NCBI RefSeq assembly: GCF_030812995.1
Contig: NZ_JAUSTT010000005.1
Location: forward strand, 124,001-188,000
Reading direction: 5' to 3'
DNA: 64,000 nucleotides
DNA from: Bacillus chungangensis
Lineage (GTDB): Bacteria > Bacillota > Bacilli > Bacillales > Bacillaceae_C
Part shown: positions 16,345 through 24,281 of the stretch, one piece after another
How positions within the stretch are numbered: position 1 is the first letter of the stretch
Layout of the letters: each line of letters begins with the position of its first letter
Program-made: the position numbers and the translations under genes
The notes under the pieces: generated by a model
Database searches by the model: none
What the model was told of the DNA's origin: nothing
The model's input: the letters and a program-made list of their open reading frames with translations, nothing else

Positions 16345-17481
16345 TTGAGTTCATTTAGGGAAAGAATTTTAGAAACATTTCAACACCTCCATACCCATCC
16401 GGAGATTAGTTGGGAAGAAACAGAAACAACAGCATATATCAAACAACATCTTGAAGCAGCGGGATGTAAAGTACAAACATTTCCTGATTGCACAGGAGTG
16501 ATAGGCGATTTTGGAAACTTTAATGGCCAAAATCCGATTATCGGCATTCGCGCTGATATGGATGCTTTATGGCAAGAAGTTGACGGAACATTTCAAGGGA
16601 ATCATTCTTGTGGACATGATGCGCATATGACAATGGTGCTTGGCGTCCTTTGGAAGCTTGCGGAAGATCCATCCCTTAAAGAAAAAGTTGCTGTCCGCTT
16701 CATCTTTCAACCCGCAGAGGAAGTTGGTACAGGAGCGTTAAAAATGACAGAAAAAGGCGTTATTGATGATGTCGACTATTTATTTGGCATTCATTTGCGT
16801 CCTGCCCAAGAAACACCAAATGGATATGCAGCCCCTTGTATTGTTCATGGCGCAACCGGTTCTTTGGAAATCGCCATTTCCGGCGATGATGCCCATGGGG
16901 CAAGACCACACCTAACGAGCAATGCGATTGAAGTCGGTACGCATATCGTAAATGCAATAAATATGATTCACTTGGATCCAAGAGTTCCACATTCCGTTAA
17001 AGTGACAAAGTTTCAAGCAGGAGGAAAAAATACAAACATCATTCCAGGGCAAGCGACATTAGCAATCGACCTTCGTGCTCAAACAAACCAACTAATGAAA
17101 CAGTTGGAGGAAAAAGTCCAAGACATACTGAAAGCGACCGAAAAGCTCTTCCAATCACCGATTTCTATTATCGACCAAAACGGAATCGTTGCTGCTGAAG
17201 TGAACAAAGAAGCGGAAGACATTGCAAGTACAGCTATTCAACATGTTCTCGGCCAAGATAAGCAGACTCCTCCACTCGTTACACCTGGAGGCGATGATTT
17301 TCATTTTTACACCATTAAGAAGCCTACATTAAAAGCGACAATGATCGGGCTTGGCTGTGATTTAAAACCTGGACTGCATCATCCGAAAATGACGTTCGAT
17401 CGCGAAGCATTATTCAACGGTATTGATGTTTTAACTGAAATCATTCATTTAACGACCAAAAAAGGAGCTGTTGACGCATGA
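16345..17481 (+). CDS. M20D amidohydrolase (N-acyl-L-amino acid hydrolase-like)
   Basis: 378 residues, dinuclear metallo-amidohydrolase. Motifs: GIRADMDAL, NHSCGHDAHM (metal ligands), FQPAEEVGTGA (catalytic Glu pair), the HGARPH dimer-interface His, and a C-terminal PGGDDFHFY segment. The start is TTG at 16345 with AAAGGATG upstream. It overlaps the racemase by 4 bp (17478-17481), so the two act in one pathway: the racemase converts N-acyl-D- to N-acyl-L-amino acid and this enzyme removes the acyl group. In Geobacillus kaustophilus a comparable trio converts D- to L-amino acids via N-succinyl intermediates. The exact acyl group is not determinable. Confidence 0.85.
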   Translation: MSSFRERILETFQHLHTHPEISWEETETTAYIKQHLEAAGCKVQTFPDCTGVIGDFGNFNGQNPIIGIRADMDALWQEVDGTFQGNHSCGHDAHMTMVLGVLWKLAEDPSLKEKVAVRFIFQPAEEVGTGALKMTEKGVIDDVDYLFGIHLRPAQETPNGYAAPCIVHGATGSLEIAISGDDAHGARPHLTSNAIEVGTHIVNAINMIHLDPRVPHSVKVTKFQAGGKNTNIIPGQATLAIDLRAQTNQLMKQLEEKVQDILKATEKLFQSPISIIDQNGIVAAEVNKEAEDIASTAIQHVLGQDKQTPPLVTPGGDDFHFYTIKKPTLKATMIGLGCDLKPGLHHPKMTFDREALFNGIDVLTEIIHLTTKKGAVDA

Positions 17482-18620
17482 AGCCTATCCAGATAAAAGA
17501 AGTCATTCTTCATACGATTAAAATGAAGCTAAAAACACCATTTACAACAAGCTTTGGTACGATGAGCGAAAAACACGTTTGTTTAGTTGAAGTGATCGAT
17601 GAATCAGGTTTATCAGGATGGGGAGAAACGGTTACAAGCGATGAGCCTTATTACAACGAGGAAACAACCTTTACTGCAACGTATATTTTAAGAGAATTTC
17701 TGATACCAAAAGTGATGCATCAAACCATTCAGCACCCTGCCGACGTACACGACATGCTTACATTTGTCCGAAGGCACAACATTGCAAAAGCTGCTTTAGA
17801 AACAGCAATTTGGGATGTATTTGCTAAGAAAAATAATCAATCACTGGCACAATTGATTGGCGGCAAAAACACTGCGATTGAAGTTGGAAAAAGTATTGGC
17901 ATCCAACGTTCTCCTCAAGAGCTGGTAGAAAAAGTAGGCGAATATGTCGAAGAAGGCTTTAAAAAAATCAAGGTGAAAATTGCACCTGGCTATGACCTTG
18001 ACTATTTAGAAGCTGTCCGCAGCCGCTTTCCATCTATTCCATTAATGGCAGATGCCAATTCCGCGTATACGCTGAAAGATGTTGCTCATCTAAAAGATAT
18101 GGACAAATTTGATTTAATGATGATCGAACAACCGTTGGCACATGACGATATAATTGACCATGCTGTCTTACAAAAAGAAATGGCAACACCGATCTGCTTA
18201 GATGAAAGCATTCATAGCTTGGAGGATGCTAGAAAAGCACTGTCACTTGGCAGCTGCCGCATTATCAATATTAAAATTGGTAGAGTTGGCGGACTTGGAG
18301 AATCGATTCGCATACACGATCTATGTCAAGAAAATGGGATACCAGTATGGTGCGGCGGTATGCTTGAAACTGGCATCGGACGCGCACATAACGTTGCGAT
18401 GACCGCCCTTTCCAACTTTACTATTCCAGGAGATACTGCACCTTCCTCCCATTATTGGGATGAAGATATTATCGTTCCTGAAGTCGTAATGGAAAAAGGG
18501 TTGATTGCAGTACCTATTGGACTTGGCATCGGTTTTGAAGTGGACAGAGAAAAAGTGGAAGAACGCTTGATAAAGAGCGAACGTATTAGCACGGTAGAAA
18601 ACTGGCATCCGATTCCATAA
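17478..18620 (+). CDS. N-acyl (N-succinyl) amino acid racemase / OSBS-type enolase-superfamily enzyme
   Basis: 380 residues of the muconate-lactonising subgroup. Catalytic set visible: KxK at Lys165/Lys167 (KIKVK), metal ligands Asp192 (DANSAY), Glu217 (IEQPL) and Asp242 (DES), and the second catalytic Lys266 (INIKIGRVGG). GGMLETGIGRAHN is typical of the NSAR/OSBS group. Such enzymes either racemise N-acylamino acids or make o-succinylbenzoate for menaquinone. Coupling to an M20 hydrolase and absence of men genes favours racemase. No succinyltransferase gene is in this operon. A terminator follows at 18625. Confidence 0.85.
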   Translation: MKPIQIKEVILHTIKMKLKTPFTTSFGTMSEKHVCLVEVIDESGLSGWGETVTSDEPYYNEETTFTATYILREFLIPKVMHQTIQHPADVHDMLTFVRRHNIAKAALETAIWDVFAKKNNQSLAQLIGGKNTAIEVGKSIGIQRSPQELVEKVGEYVEEGFKKIKVKIAPGYDLDYLEAVRSRFPSIPLMADANSAYTLKDVAHLKDMDKFDLMMIEQPLAHDDIIDHAVLQKEMATPICLDESIHSLEDARKALSLGSCRIINIKIGRVGGLGESIRIHDLCQENGIPVWCGGMLETGIGRAHNVAMTALSNFTIPGDTAPSSHYWDEDIIVPEVVMEKGLIAVPIGLGIGFEVDREKVEERLIKSERISTVENWHPIP

Positions 18621-18624
18621 TACG

Positions 18625-18655
18625 AGAATTCCGCACAAATAATGTGCGGAATTCT
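18625..18655 (+). terminator. Terminator of the RpiR-M20-racemase operon
   Basis: AGAATTCCGCACA and TGTGCGGAATTCT form a 13-bp perfect stem right after the racemase stop. Confidence 0.82.
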
Positions 18656-18800
18656 GTTATAAAATTAATATAGAATCAGACACGTATGATCGTACTTTGG
18701 TGTTCTTTAATGAAACTTTTAGTAATTAAATTTAATGACACGGAAGTCATACGATCTATCATTAAACAATTTTTTTCACACACTATTTTCCAAATATCTA

Positions 18801-18830
18801 TTGACACTAAAAATTGTACTATGCTAACAT
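18801..18830 (+). promoter_or_regulatory. Sigma-A-type promoter of the bmr leader
   Basis: TTGACA (18801-18806), 18-bp spacer, TAACAT (18825-18830), 42 bp before the first leader ORF. It precedes a leader of about 500 nt with three terminators before the first transporter gene. Confidence 0.6.
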
Positions 18831-18872
18831 TATGTCCATACGATATTCAATTTTTAAGAAAGGGAGGCTACG

Positions 18873-18944
18873 ATGATGAAAAAATTACTGCATTTGCTTG
18901 TAAACCGTAAACAAATTACATATGAACGTAGCCTGTCGATATAA
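18873..18944 (+). CDS. Leader peptide 1 (23 aa) upstream of BmrCD-type transporter
   Basis: Small ORF with a strong GGGAGG site, starting MMKKLLHLL and ending TYERSLSI. The site AGGCTACG just before the ATG (18865-18872) is exactly complementary to CGTAGCCT near the end of the ORF (18927-18934), so translation and RNA folding are linked. Two terminators follow. B. subtilis bmrCD is known to be controlled by translation of a small upstream ORF (bmrB) and transcription attenuation; this ORF is in the same place. Ribosome stalling by antibiotics is the inferred trigger. Confidence 0.65.
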   Translation: MMKKLLHLLVNRKQITYERSLSI

Positions 18945-18990
18945 GTCTTTCTTTTTCATTGAATCATGTTTTACTTTTATGGAAAATAAT

Positions 18991-19026
18991 GACACAGGTT
19001 GCCTAATATCAATCTGTGTCTTTTTT
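18991..19026 (+). terminator. Leader attenuator T1
   Basis: GACACAG...CTGTGTC stem followed by six T residues, 47 nt after leader ORF 1. Confidence 0.8.
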
Positions 19027-19030
19027 GTGT

Positions 19031-19079
19031 GAAGGATAGTTGCGTACACATAAAGTTGGCGCACTATCCTTCTTTTTTT
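19031..19079 (+). terminator. Leader attenuator T2
   Basis: GAAGGATAGTTGCG pairs with CGCACTATCCTTC (one bulge) followed by seven T residues. It is stacked directly after T1. Further on, AACAGCAT (19097-19104) can pair with ATGCTGTT (19168-19175), so the leader stays structured up to the second small ORF. Confidence 0.8.
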
Positions 19080-19213
19080 ATCCTTTTTTTGGGGATAACA
19101 GCATAACGTGCAAGCTGTTCTGCAGCGGGGTCCCCCCCTTTCCTGCTGACAGTGAAAGCACACGAACATGCTGTTTCTCATAGATCATTTTATTCATAGA
19201 GGAGGAAGGTACA

Positions 19214-19267
19214 ATGAGACCAATGTATGTGCTGCTAATGGAAGCGATGGAGCTAGAGAGTGGATAG
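19214..19267 (+). CDS. Leader peptide 2 (17 aa) upstream of bmrC-type gene
   Basis: ORF beginning MRPMYVLLMEAMELESG with a near-perfect GAGGAGGAAGG site 3-4 bases upstream. Its stop lies 18 nt before terminator T3, the geometry expected for translation-coupled attenuation. Too short for homology calls; supported by ribosome site strength and position only. Confidence 0.55.
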   Translation: MRPMYVLLMEAMELESG

Positions 19268-19284
19268 CAAAACGAGGAATCTTC

Positions 19285-19322
19285 AAAAAAGCGATGTTGT
19301 AAAGTACAACAACTGCTTTTTT
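19285..19322 (+). terminator. Leader attenuator T3
   Basis: AAAAAAGC, then GTTGT/ACAAC inner stem, then GCTTTTTT, ending 30 bp before the bmrC-type start codon. It must be read through or disrupted for transporter expression. Confidence 0.75.
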
Positions 19323-19351
19323 GAGCTTAACGAAAAAGGAGGATTTGCTCC

Positions 19352-21097
19352 GTGTTTACTGTATTACAAAAATTAAACTGGTTTTTTAAAAAACATTGGA
19401 AAAGATATATCATTGCGCTTGTATTGTTAGGTATTGCAAACGTACTTGAGGTCATTCCACCGTTCATTCTCGGTTCAGCGATTGATCACATATTTCTTAG
19501 CTCGCTAACAATGCAAACGTTACTCTTATATATTGGTATTTTACTTGGCGGCGCCATTATGAATTATGGGATTACGTTCGTATGGCAATACCAATTGTTT
19601 GGCGGTGCATTTATCGTTGAAAAAACATTGCGTTCCCGCTTATTTCGACATTTATTAAAAATGACGCCAACCTTCTTTGAAAAGAATCGAACAGGCGATT
19701 TAATGGCAAGAGGAACAAACGATTTAAAAGCAGTTTCTATGACAGCCGGTTTCGGGATGTTAACCCTATTTGATTCAACTTTATATATGATTACGATTTT
19801 ATTGACGATGGGTTTTCTCGTTTCATGGAAGCTCACAATCGCGGCTGTTCTTCCATTGCCACTGCTCGCTTGGATTATGAGGCTATTAGGAGAGAAAATT
19901 CATACACGCTATATGACAGCACAAGATGCGTTCGGAAAGTTGAATGACCACGTATTAGAGACGGTTGCTGGAGTACGTGTCATTCGTGCCTATGTACAAG
20001 AAAGAGCAGATGAAGCACGTTTTCGAGAAATGACTGAAGATGTGTATGAGAAAAATATTCATGTCGAACGAATCGATGCCCTATTCAATCCGTTGACAAA
20101 AGTCATTACCGGATTGAGCTACATGATTGGACTTTCGTACGGAGTATATTTAGTCTTTCACCAAGAGATTACGCTCGGCCATCTCGTTTCCTTCAATATG
20201 TATTTAGGAATGCTTATTTGGCCAATGTTTGCTATTGGTGAATTAATGAACGTCATGCAGCGTGGAAATGCATCATTAGATCGTGTACAGGAAACATTGG
20301 ATTATAAAGAGGATGTGAAGGAGCCTACATCACCAAAAATAGTAGATCAATTAGATGCGATACAATTTGCTGATCTGAGCTTCCGATATCCTTCAGCAAA
20401 AATCGATAACCTGTCTCATCTTTCCTTGCACATAAAGAAAGGCGATACGATTGGTGTTGTAGGGAAAACAGGCAGCGGCAAAACAACCCTTATTAAACAG
20501 CTTCTTCGTGAATATCCATTAGGTGATGGAGAGCTGGAGATTTCTGGACATAGCATTGCTAAATTGCCAAAAGATCGAGTGCTAAGCTGGATTGGCTATG
20601 TACCACAAGATCACGTTCTCTTTTCAAGAAGCATTAGAGAAAATATTTTATTCGGAAATGAGAATGCTTCAGACAAAGAATTAAAAAAAGCGATCAAGCT
20701 CGCTGCTTTTGATAAAGATTTGGAAATGCTTCCTGAAGGAGTAGAAACACTCGTCGGTGAAAAAGGAGTAGCGCTGTCAGGAGGCCAAAAACAACGCATC
20801 TCTATCGCTAGAGCGCTTATTAAAGATCCTGAGCTACTCATCCTAGATGACTCATTGTCTGCTGTAGATGCAAAAACCGAAGCAAGCATTATTCAAAACA
20901 TTCGCGAGGAAAGAAAAGAAAAAACAACCATTATTACAACACATCGCTTATCGGCTGTAGAACATGCCGATTGGATTATTGTATTAGAGGATGGAAAAGT
21001 GGCAGAAGAAGGCATGCATCTTGAATTGTTGGCAAAGAATGGCTGGTATAAAGAACAATTTGATCGCCAGCAATTGACAGAGGAGGTGCATGCATAA
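19352..21097 (+). CDS. bmrC: Heterodimeric multidrug ABC exporter subunit, BmrC-like
   Basis: 581 residues: six TM helices (about 15-310) and a nucleotide-binding domain with Walker A GKTGSGKTT, signature LSGGQKQR and Walker B LLILDD. The residue after Walker B is Asp, not the catalytic Glu, marking the degenerate ATP site found in one half of heterodimeric exporters; B. subtilis BmrC (YheI, 585 aa) has the same feature. The start is GTG at 19352 after AAAGGAGGA. It overlaps the next subunit by one base (TAATG). Expected to pump hydrophobic drugs as a BmrC/BmrD dimer, induced through the leader. Confidence 0.9.
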   Translation: MFTVLQKLNWFFKKHWKRYIIALVLLGIANVLEVIPPFILGSAIDHIFLSSLTMQTLLLYIGILLGGAIMNYGITFVWQYQLFGGAFIVEKTLRSRLFRHLLKMTPTFFEKNRTGDLMARGTNDLKAVSMTAGFGMLTLFDSTLYMITILLTMGFLVSWKLTIAAVLPLPLLAWIMRLLGEKIHTRYMTAQDAFGKLNDHVLETVAGVRVIRAYVQERADEARFREMTEDVYEKNIHVERIDALFNPLTKVITGLSYMIGLSYGVYLVFHQEITLGHLVSFNMYLGMLIWPMFAIGELMNVMQRGNASLDRVQETLDYKEDVKEPTSPKIVDQLDAIQFADLSFRYPSAKIDNLSHLSLHIKKGDTIGVVGKTGSGKTTLIKQLLREYPLGDGELEISGHSIAKLPKDRVLSWIGYVPQDHVLFSRSIRENILFGNENASDKELKKAIKLAAFDKDLEMLPEGVETLVGEKGVALSGGQKQRISIARALIKDPELLILDDSLSAVDAKTEASIIQNIREERKEKTTIITTHRLSAVEHADWIIVLEDGKVAEEGMHLELLAKNGWYKEQFDRQQLTEEVHA

Positions 21098-23115
21098 TGG
21101 TCGGAAAAAGATTATGTCAATATGCATTCGCTTTTAAGGGGCTCATTATCGCTGCTCTCGTAATGCTGGCAATATCCGTTAGCGCTGATGTCCTTGGGCC
21201 ATTCATTGCAAAAAAAGTGATAGATGATCATATTTTGGGCATTGAGGACCATTGGATGCAAACAAGTCAAACAGACGCTTCCGTTGCCTATCAAGGAGTA
21301 AACTATGTTAGACAGTCCTATCTCGATAAGCAACAAGCGGTAAAAAGTGAAAAGGCAACAATTCTTCAAGTAGAACGCAGCTTTTATTTTGTTCATGAAG
21401 AAGTGCCTTTTGAGGGAAATCGTTCTATCAAAAATGGAAAACTCATCGTTGCTTTTCGTGGTGAAACTACGGCATATGATGCTGATAAGCTCTCCATATC
21501 GGAAACACTTGCGTTTTATCAGCCGGAAATTCCTCATATGGTGAAGCTGATGATCATTTATTTTAGCCTATTTATCATTGCGGCAGTCTTTCATTATGGA
21601 CAATATTTTTACTTGCAAAAAGCCGCTAATCGCATCATTCAAAAAATGCGCATCGATGTATTCGGCCACATTCAACGATTGCCAATTCGTTATTTTGATA
21701 ATCTTCCCGCTGGAAAAGTCGTTGCCAGGATTACAAACGATACAGAAGCAATCCGTGATCTTTATGTTGCTGTCTTATCGACCTTTTTTACAAGCGTTAT
21801 TTCCATGACAGGGATTTTTGCGGGGATGTTTATCTTAGATGTAAAGCTGGCACTTCTATGTTTGCTATTGCTGCCAATATTAACCACTTGGATGATTATC
21901 TACCGTAAATATGCATCAAAGTATAATCATGTGATTCGTTCGAAAGTAAGTGAATTGAACGCGATGATGAATGAATCGATTCAAGGAATGACGATTATTC
22001 AGGCGTTTCGCCGTGAAGAAAAAATGCAGAAGGAATTTGAAGCTGTAAATGAGACGCATTTTCAGTACCAAAATAAGCTGTTATCCTTAAATGCGCTGTC
22101 TTCCCATAATATTGTTGGGATATTAAAAAATCTGATTTTCGTAGCATTTATTTGGTACTTCGGAAGTGGTGCAATTGAAGCGCACTCAGCAATCACAATT
22201 GGGGTCCTCTACGCATATGTTCAATATATTAATCGCTTGATGAACCCAATCACCGATATTGTCAATCAGTTCAGTAACTTAGAGCAAGCCCTCGTTGCTG
22301 GTGAGCGTGTGTTCCGTTTACTTGATGAAAAAGGTGAAGACGTGTGCGACGAAAAAATAACGCGTTATCAAGGCAACGTTACTTTTGACCACGTCTACTT
22401 TGGCTACAAAGGAGACGATTACGTCTTGAAAGATATTCACTTTGAAGCGAAAAAAGGAGAAACGATTGCACTCGTTGGACATACTGGATCAGGAAAAAGC
22501 TCGATTATGAATGTATTGTTTCGTTTCTATGATAGTAAGAAAGGCGAGATTCGCATTGACGGACGAAACATTAAAGATATTCCAAAGCAAACATTGCGTG
22601 AGCATATGGCAATTGTACTGCAAGATCCCTATTTATTTACAGGGACAATTCGTTCGAATGTGAGCTTAAATGATCCTCGGATCACCCCTGAAAGAGTAGA
22701 TGAAGCTTTGAAGGCGGTTGGTGCAGATCAAGTCTTTAAAAATCTTGAAAATGGCTATGATGAACCAGTCGTTGAAAAAGGCAGTACGCTTTCTTCTGGA
22801 CAGCGTCAGCTCATTTCCTTTGCTCGTGCGTTGGCTTTTAACCCAGCGATCTTAATTTTAGATGAAGCAACGTCAAGCATTGATACAGAAACAGAAATGA
22901 TTATTCAAGAAGCGATGGAAGTGCTTAAAAAAGGCAGAACTACCTTTATCATTGCCCATCGCCTATCCACCATTAAAAATGCTGATCAAATTCTCGTTTT
23001 AGATCGGGGACAAATTGTCGAACGCGGCAATCATAGCGAACTGATGGATAAAAAAGGAAAATATTATCAAATGTATCAATTGCAGCAAGGACAGCCGAAC
23101 AATCAAGCAGGGTAA
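21097..23115 (+). CDS. bmrD: Heterodimeric multidrug ABC exporter subunit, BmrD-like
   Basis: 672 residues (B. subtilis YheH/BmrD is about 673). A long insertion between TM1 and TM2 (about residues 40-145) forms an extracellular domain typical of BmrD. The nucleotide-binding domain has GHTGSGKSS, signature LSSGQRQ and Walker B LILDEATSS with the catalytic Glu intact, complementing the Asp in its partner. It provides the hydrolysis-competent site. Translationally coupled to the BmrC-like gene. A terminator follows at 23117. Confidence 0.9.
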   Translation: MVGKRLCQYAFAFKGLIIAALVMLAISVSADVLGPFIAKKVIDDHILGIEDHWMQTSQTDASVAYQGVNYVRQSYLDKQQAVKSEKATILQVERSFYFVHEEVPFEGNRSIKNGKLIVAFRGETTAYDADKLSISETLAFYQPEIPHMVKLMIIYFSLFIIAAVFHYGQYFYLQKAANRIIQKMRIDVFGHIQRLPIRYFDNLPAGKVVARITNDTEAIRDLYVAVLSTFFTSVISMTGIFAGMFILDVKLALLCLLLLPILTTWMIIYRKYASKYNHVIRSKVSELNAMMNESIQGMTIIQAFRREEKMQKEFEAVNETHFQYQNKLLSLNALSSHNIVGILKNLIFVAFIWYFGSGAIEAHSAITIGVLYAYVQYINRLMNPITDIVNQFSNLEQALVAGERVFRLLDEKGEDVCDEKITRYQGNVTFDHVYFGYKGDDYVLKDIHFEAKKGETIALVGHTGSGKSSIMNVLFRFYDSKKGEIRIDGRNIKDIPKQTLREHMAIVLQDPYLFTGTIRSNVSLNDPRITPERVDEALKAVGADQVFKNLENGYDEPVVEKGSTLSSGQRQLISFARALAFNPAILILDEATSSIDTETEMIIQEAMEVLKKGRTTFIIAHRLSTIKNADQILVLDRGQIVERGNHSELMDKKGKYYQMYQLQQGQPNNQAG

Positions 23116-23116
23116 C

Positions 23117-23152
23117 AAAAATAGTGCTCCAATTAAACGGAGCACTATTTTT
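23117..23152. terminator. Terminator after the BmrD-type gene
   Basis: AAAAATAGTGCTCC and GGAGCACTATTTTT, a 14-bp stem with A and T flanks; serves the exporter operon and possibly the convergent VOC gene. Confidence 0.87.
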
Positions 23153-23185
23153 CGTATATTTAAAACATCAAGTACTGTTCATACT

Positions 23186-23608
23186 TTATGCTTTAACCTG
23201 ATCCACGATATCATTCATCGTTTTGGTCTGATCTATTTGCATCGAAAGGGTGATGACATAACCATCAGGGTCACACAAAAAAAGTTCACGAGCATTCCAT
23301 GGCCGCTCGATAGGCCCTTCTATTACGTTTGCGCACATCTTGCTTGCTCTTTCAGCATAACTTTCAATATCTTCTACTGTAAAGTTGAGAACAATCCCTT
23401 TTCCAGTAGATTCCTGATCGATTTTTTCTGACACCAACATGATGTCTTGATACTTGTTCCCTCGAATATGAGCCATTATCGTATTACCATCTCCGTCCGG
23501 CAGCTCAAATACGGAATCAAAATGAAGTACTTCTTTGTACCAATTAAGAGAACTTTCCATATTGTTTACTGAAAGTTTAACAAACAACGGCATCGGATAA
23601 GCTTCCAT
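23186..23608 (-). CDS. VOC-superfamily (glyoxalase/bleomycin-resistance-like) protein
   Basis: 140 residues with two beta-alpha-beta-beta-beta units: FVKLSVNNMESSLNWYKEVLHF at the start and the ARELFLCDPDGYVITL end. Proteins of this type bind small molecules or metals; function ranges from glyoxalase to antibiotic sequestration and cannot be fixed here. GAGAAGG lies just before the ATG at 23608; a Met six residues in is an alternative start. Single gene. Confidence 0.75.
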   Translation of the reverse strand: MEAYPMPLFVKLSVNNMESSLNWYKEVLHFDSVFELPDGDGNTIMAHIRGNKYQDIMLVSEKIDQESTGKGIVLNFTVEDIESYAERASKMCANVIEGPIERPWNARELFLCDPDGYVITLSMQIDQTKTMNDIVDQVKA

Positions 23609-23678
23609 TATCCTTCTCTCCCTTCACTAAGATACCTTTAATCTAAAGTATCACGTAACGAGGGAGTCAAGGATTTTT

Positions 23679-24151
23679 TTATAATGATTTTTCCATGACA
23701 AATTTATCATACGGCAAGTCAGGGAGGAAACGTTCTTCTACGATTTCATAGCCCTTTTTTTCGTACATTTTAACTAAATAAGGGTGGCTTTGAGCGACTG
23801 TCAGCCTGATCTTTATTTCACCCATTTTTGACAGTTTCTTTTCTCCATCTTTCATTAAATTTGTCCCAATCCCTATCCCTTTATAAGCAGATTTAACAGC
23901 CAACCTACTTAAAACATAACACTGCCAATCACGATGATACTTTAACCTAACTGTACCTAAAATATGGAAAGAACCTGCTTCTTTGGCCGTCACTAATATC
24001 GATTCATTTATCCAATGTTGAACTCCTGTATTGATACTTTTGGCGCGCTCGCAGGAAGCCCTAACTTTTCATTTTCTTCGTAAGCATCACGGTAAACGTC
24101 TACTAAACTTTCTGCCTCATCAACTCTTGCATTTTCTATGATGATCTTCAT
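23679..24151 (-). pseudogene. GNAT acetyltransferase with a frameshift
   Basis: From the ATG at 24151 (GGGGTGAGGTT upstream) the frame reads MKIIIENARVDEAESLVDVY and on through KLGLPASAP, then hits a stop near 24010. Shifting one base in the GC-rich run near 24040-24056 restores the expected continuation (AKSINTGVQHWINESILVTA) into the GNAT core at 23679-23993, which has the acetyl-CoA loop AYKGIGIGTNLM. One base is missing or extra, so the gene is broken or the assembly has an error. Otherwise a normal single-domain N-acetyltransferase of about 155 residues. Confidence 0.8.
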
Positions 24152-24213
24152 AACCTCACCCCTATACTCAAAATCATATCTTTGTCTTTAATGATAACGT
24201 ACATTTTTCTAAA

Positions 24214-24240
24214 AATAAGGGGCTCTTTGGCCCCTATTAT
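24214..24240 (-). terminator. Terminator of the ABC-2 exporter operon
   Basis: AATAGGGGC/GCCCCTTATT stem followed by TTATTTTT on the minus strand, about 45 bp past the permease stop. Confidence 0.75.
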
Positions 24241-24281
24241 AAAGGTGGTAAGGGATGTTCCTATCATCTTAAAACATCATT

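Noticed and set aside
18686-18910. 74-codon ORF upstream of the bmr leader
   Set aside because: It spans the sigma-A promoter and the first leader ORF, has no ribosome site and unlikely composition; treated as a chance frame.
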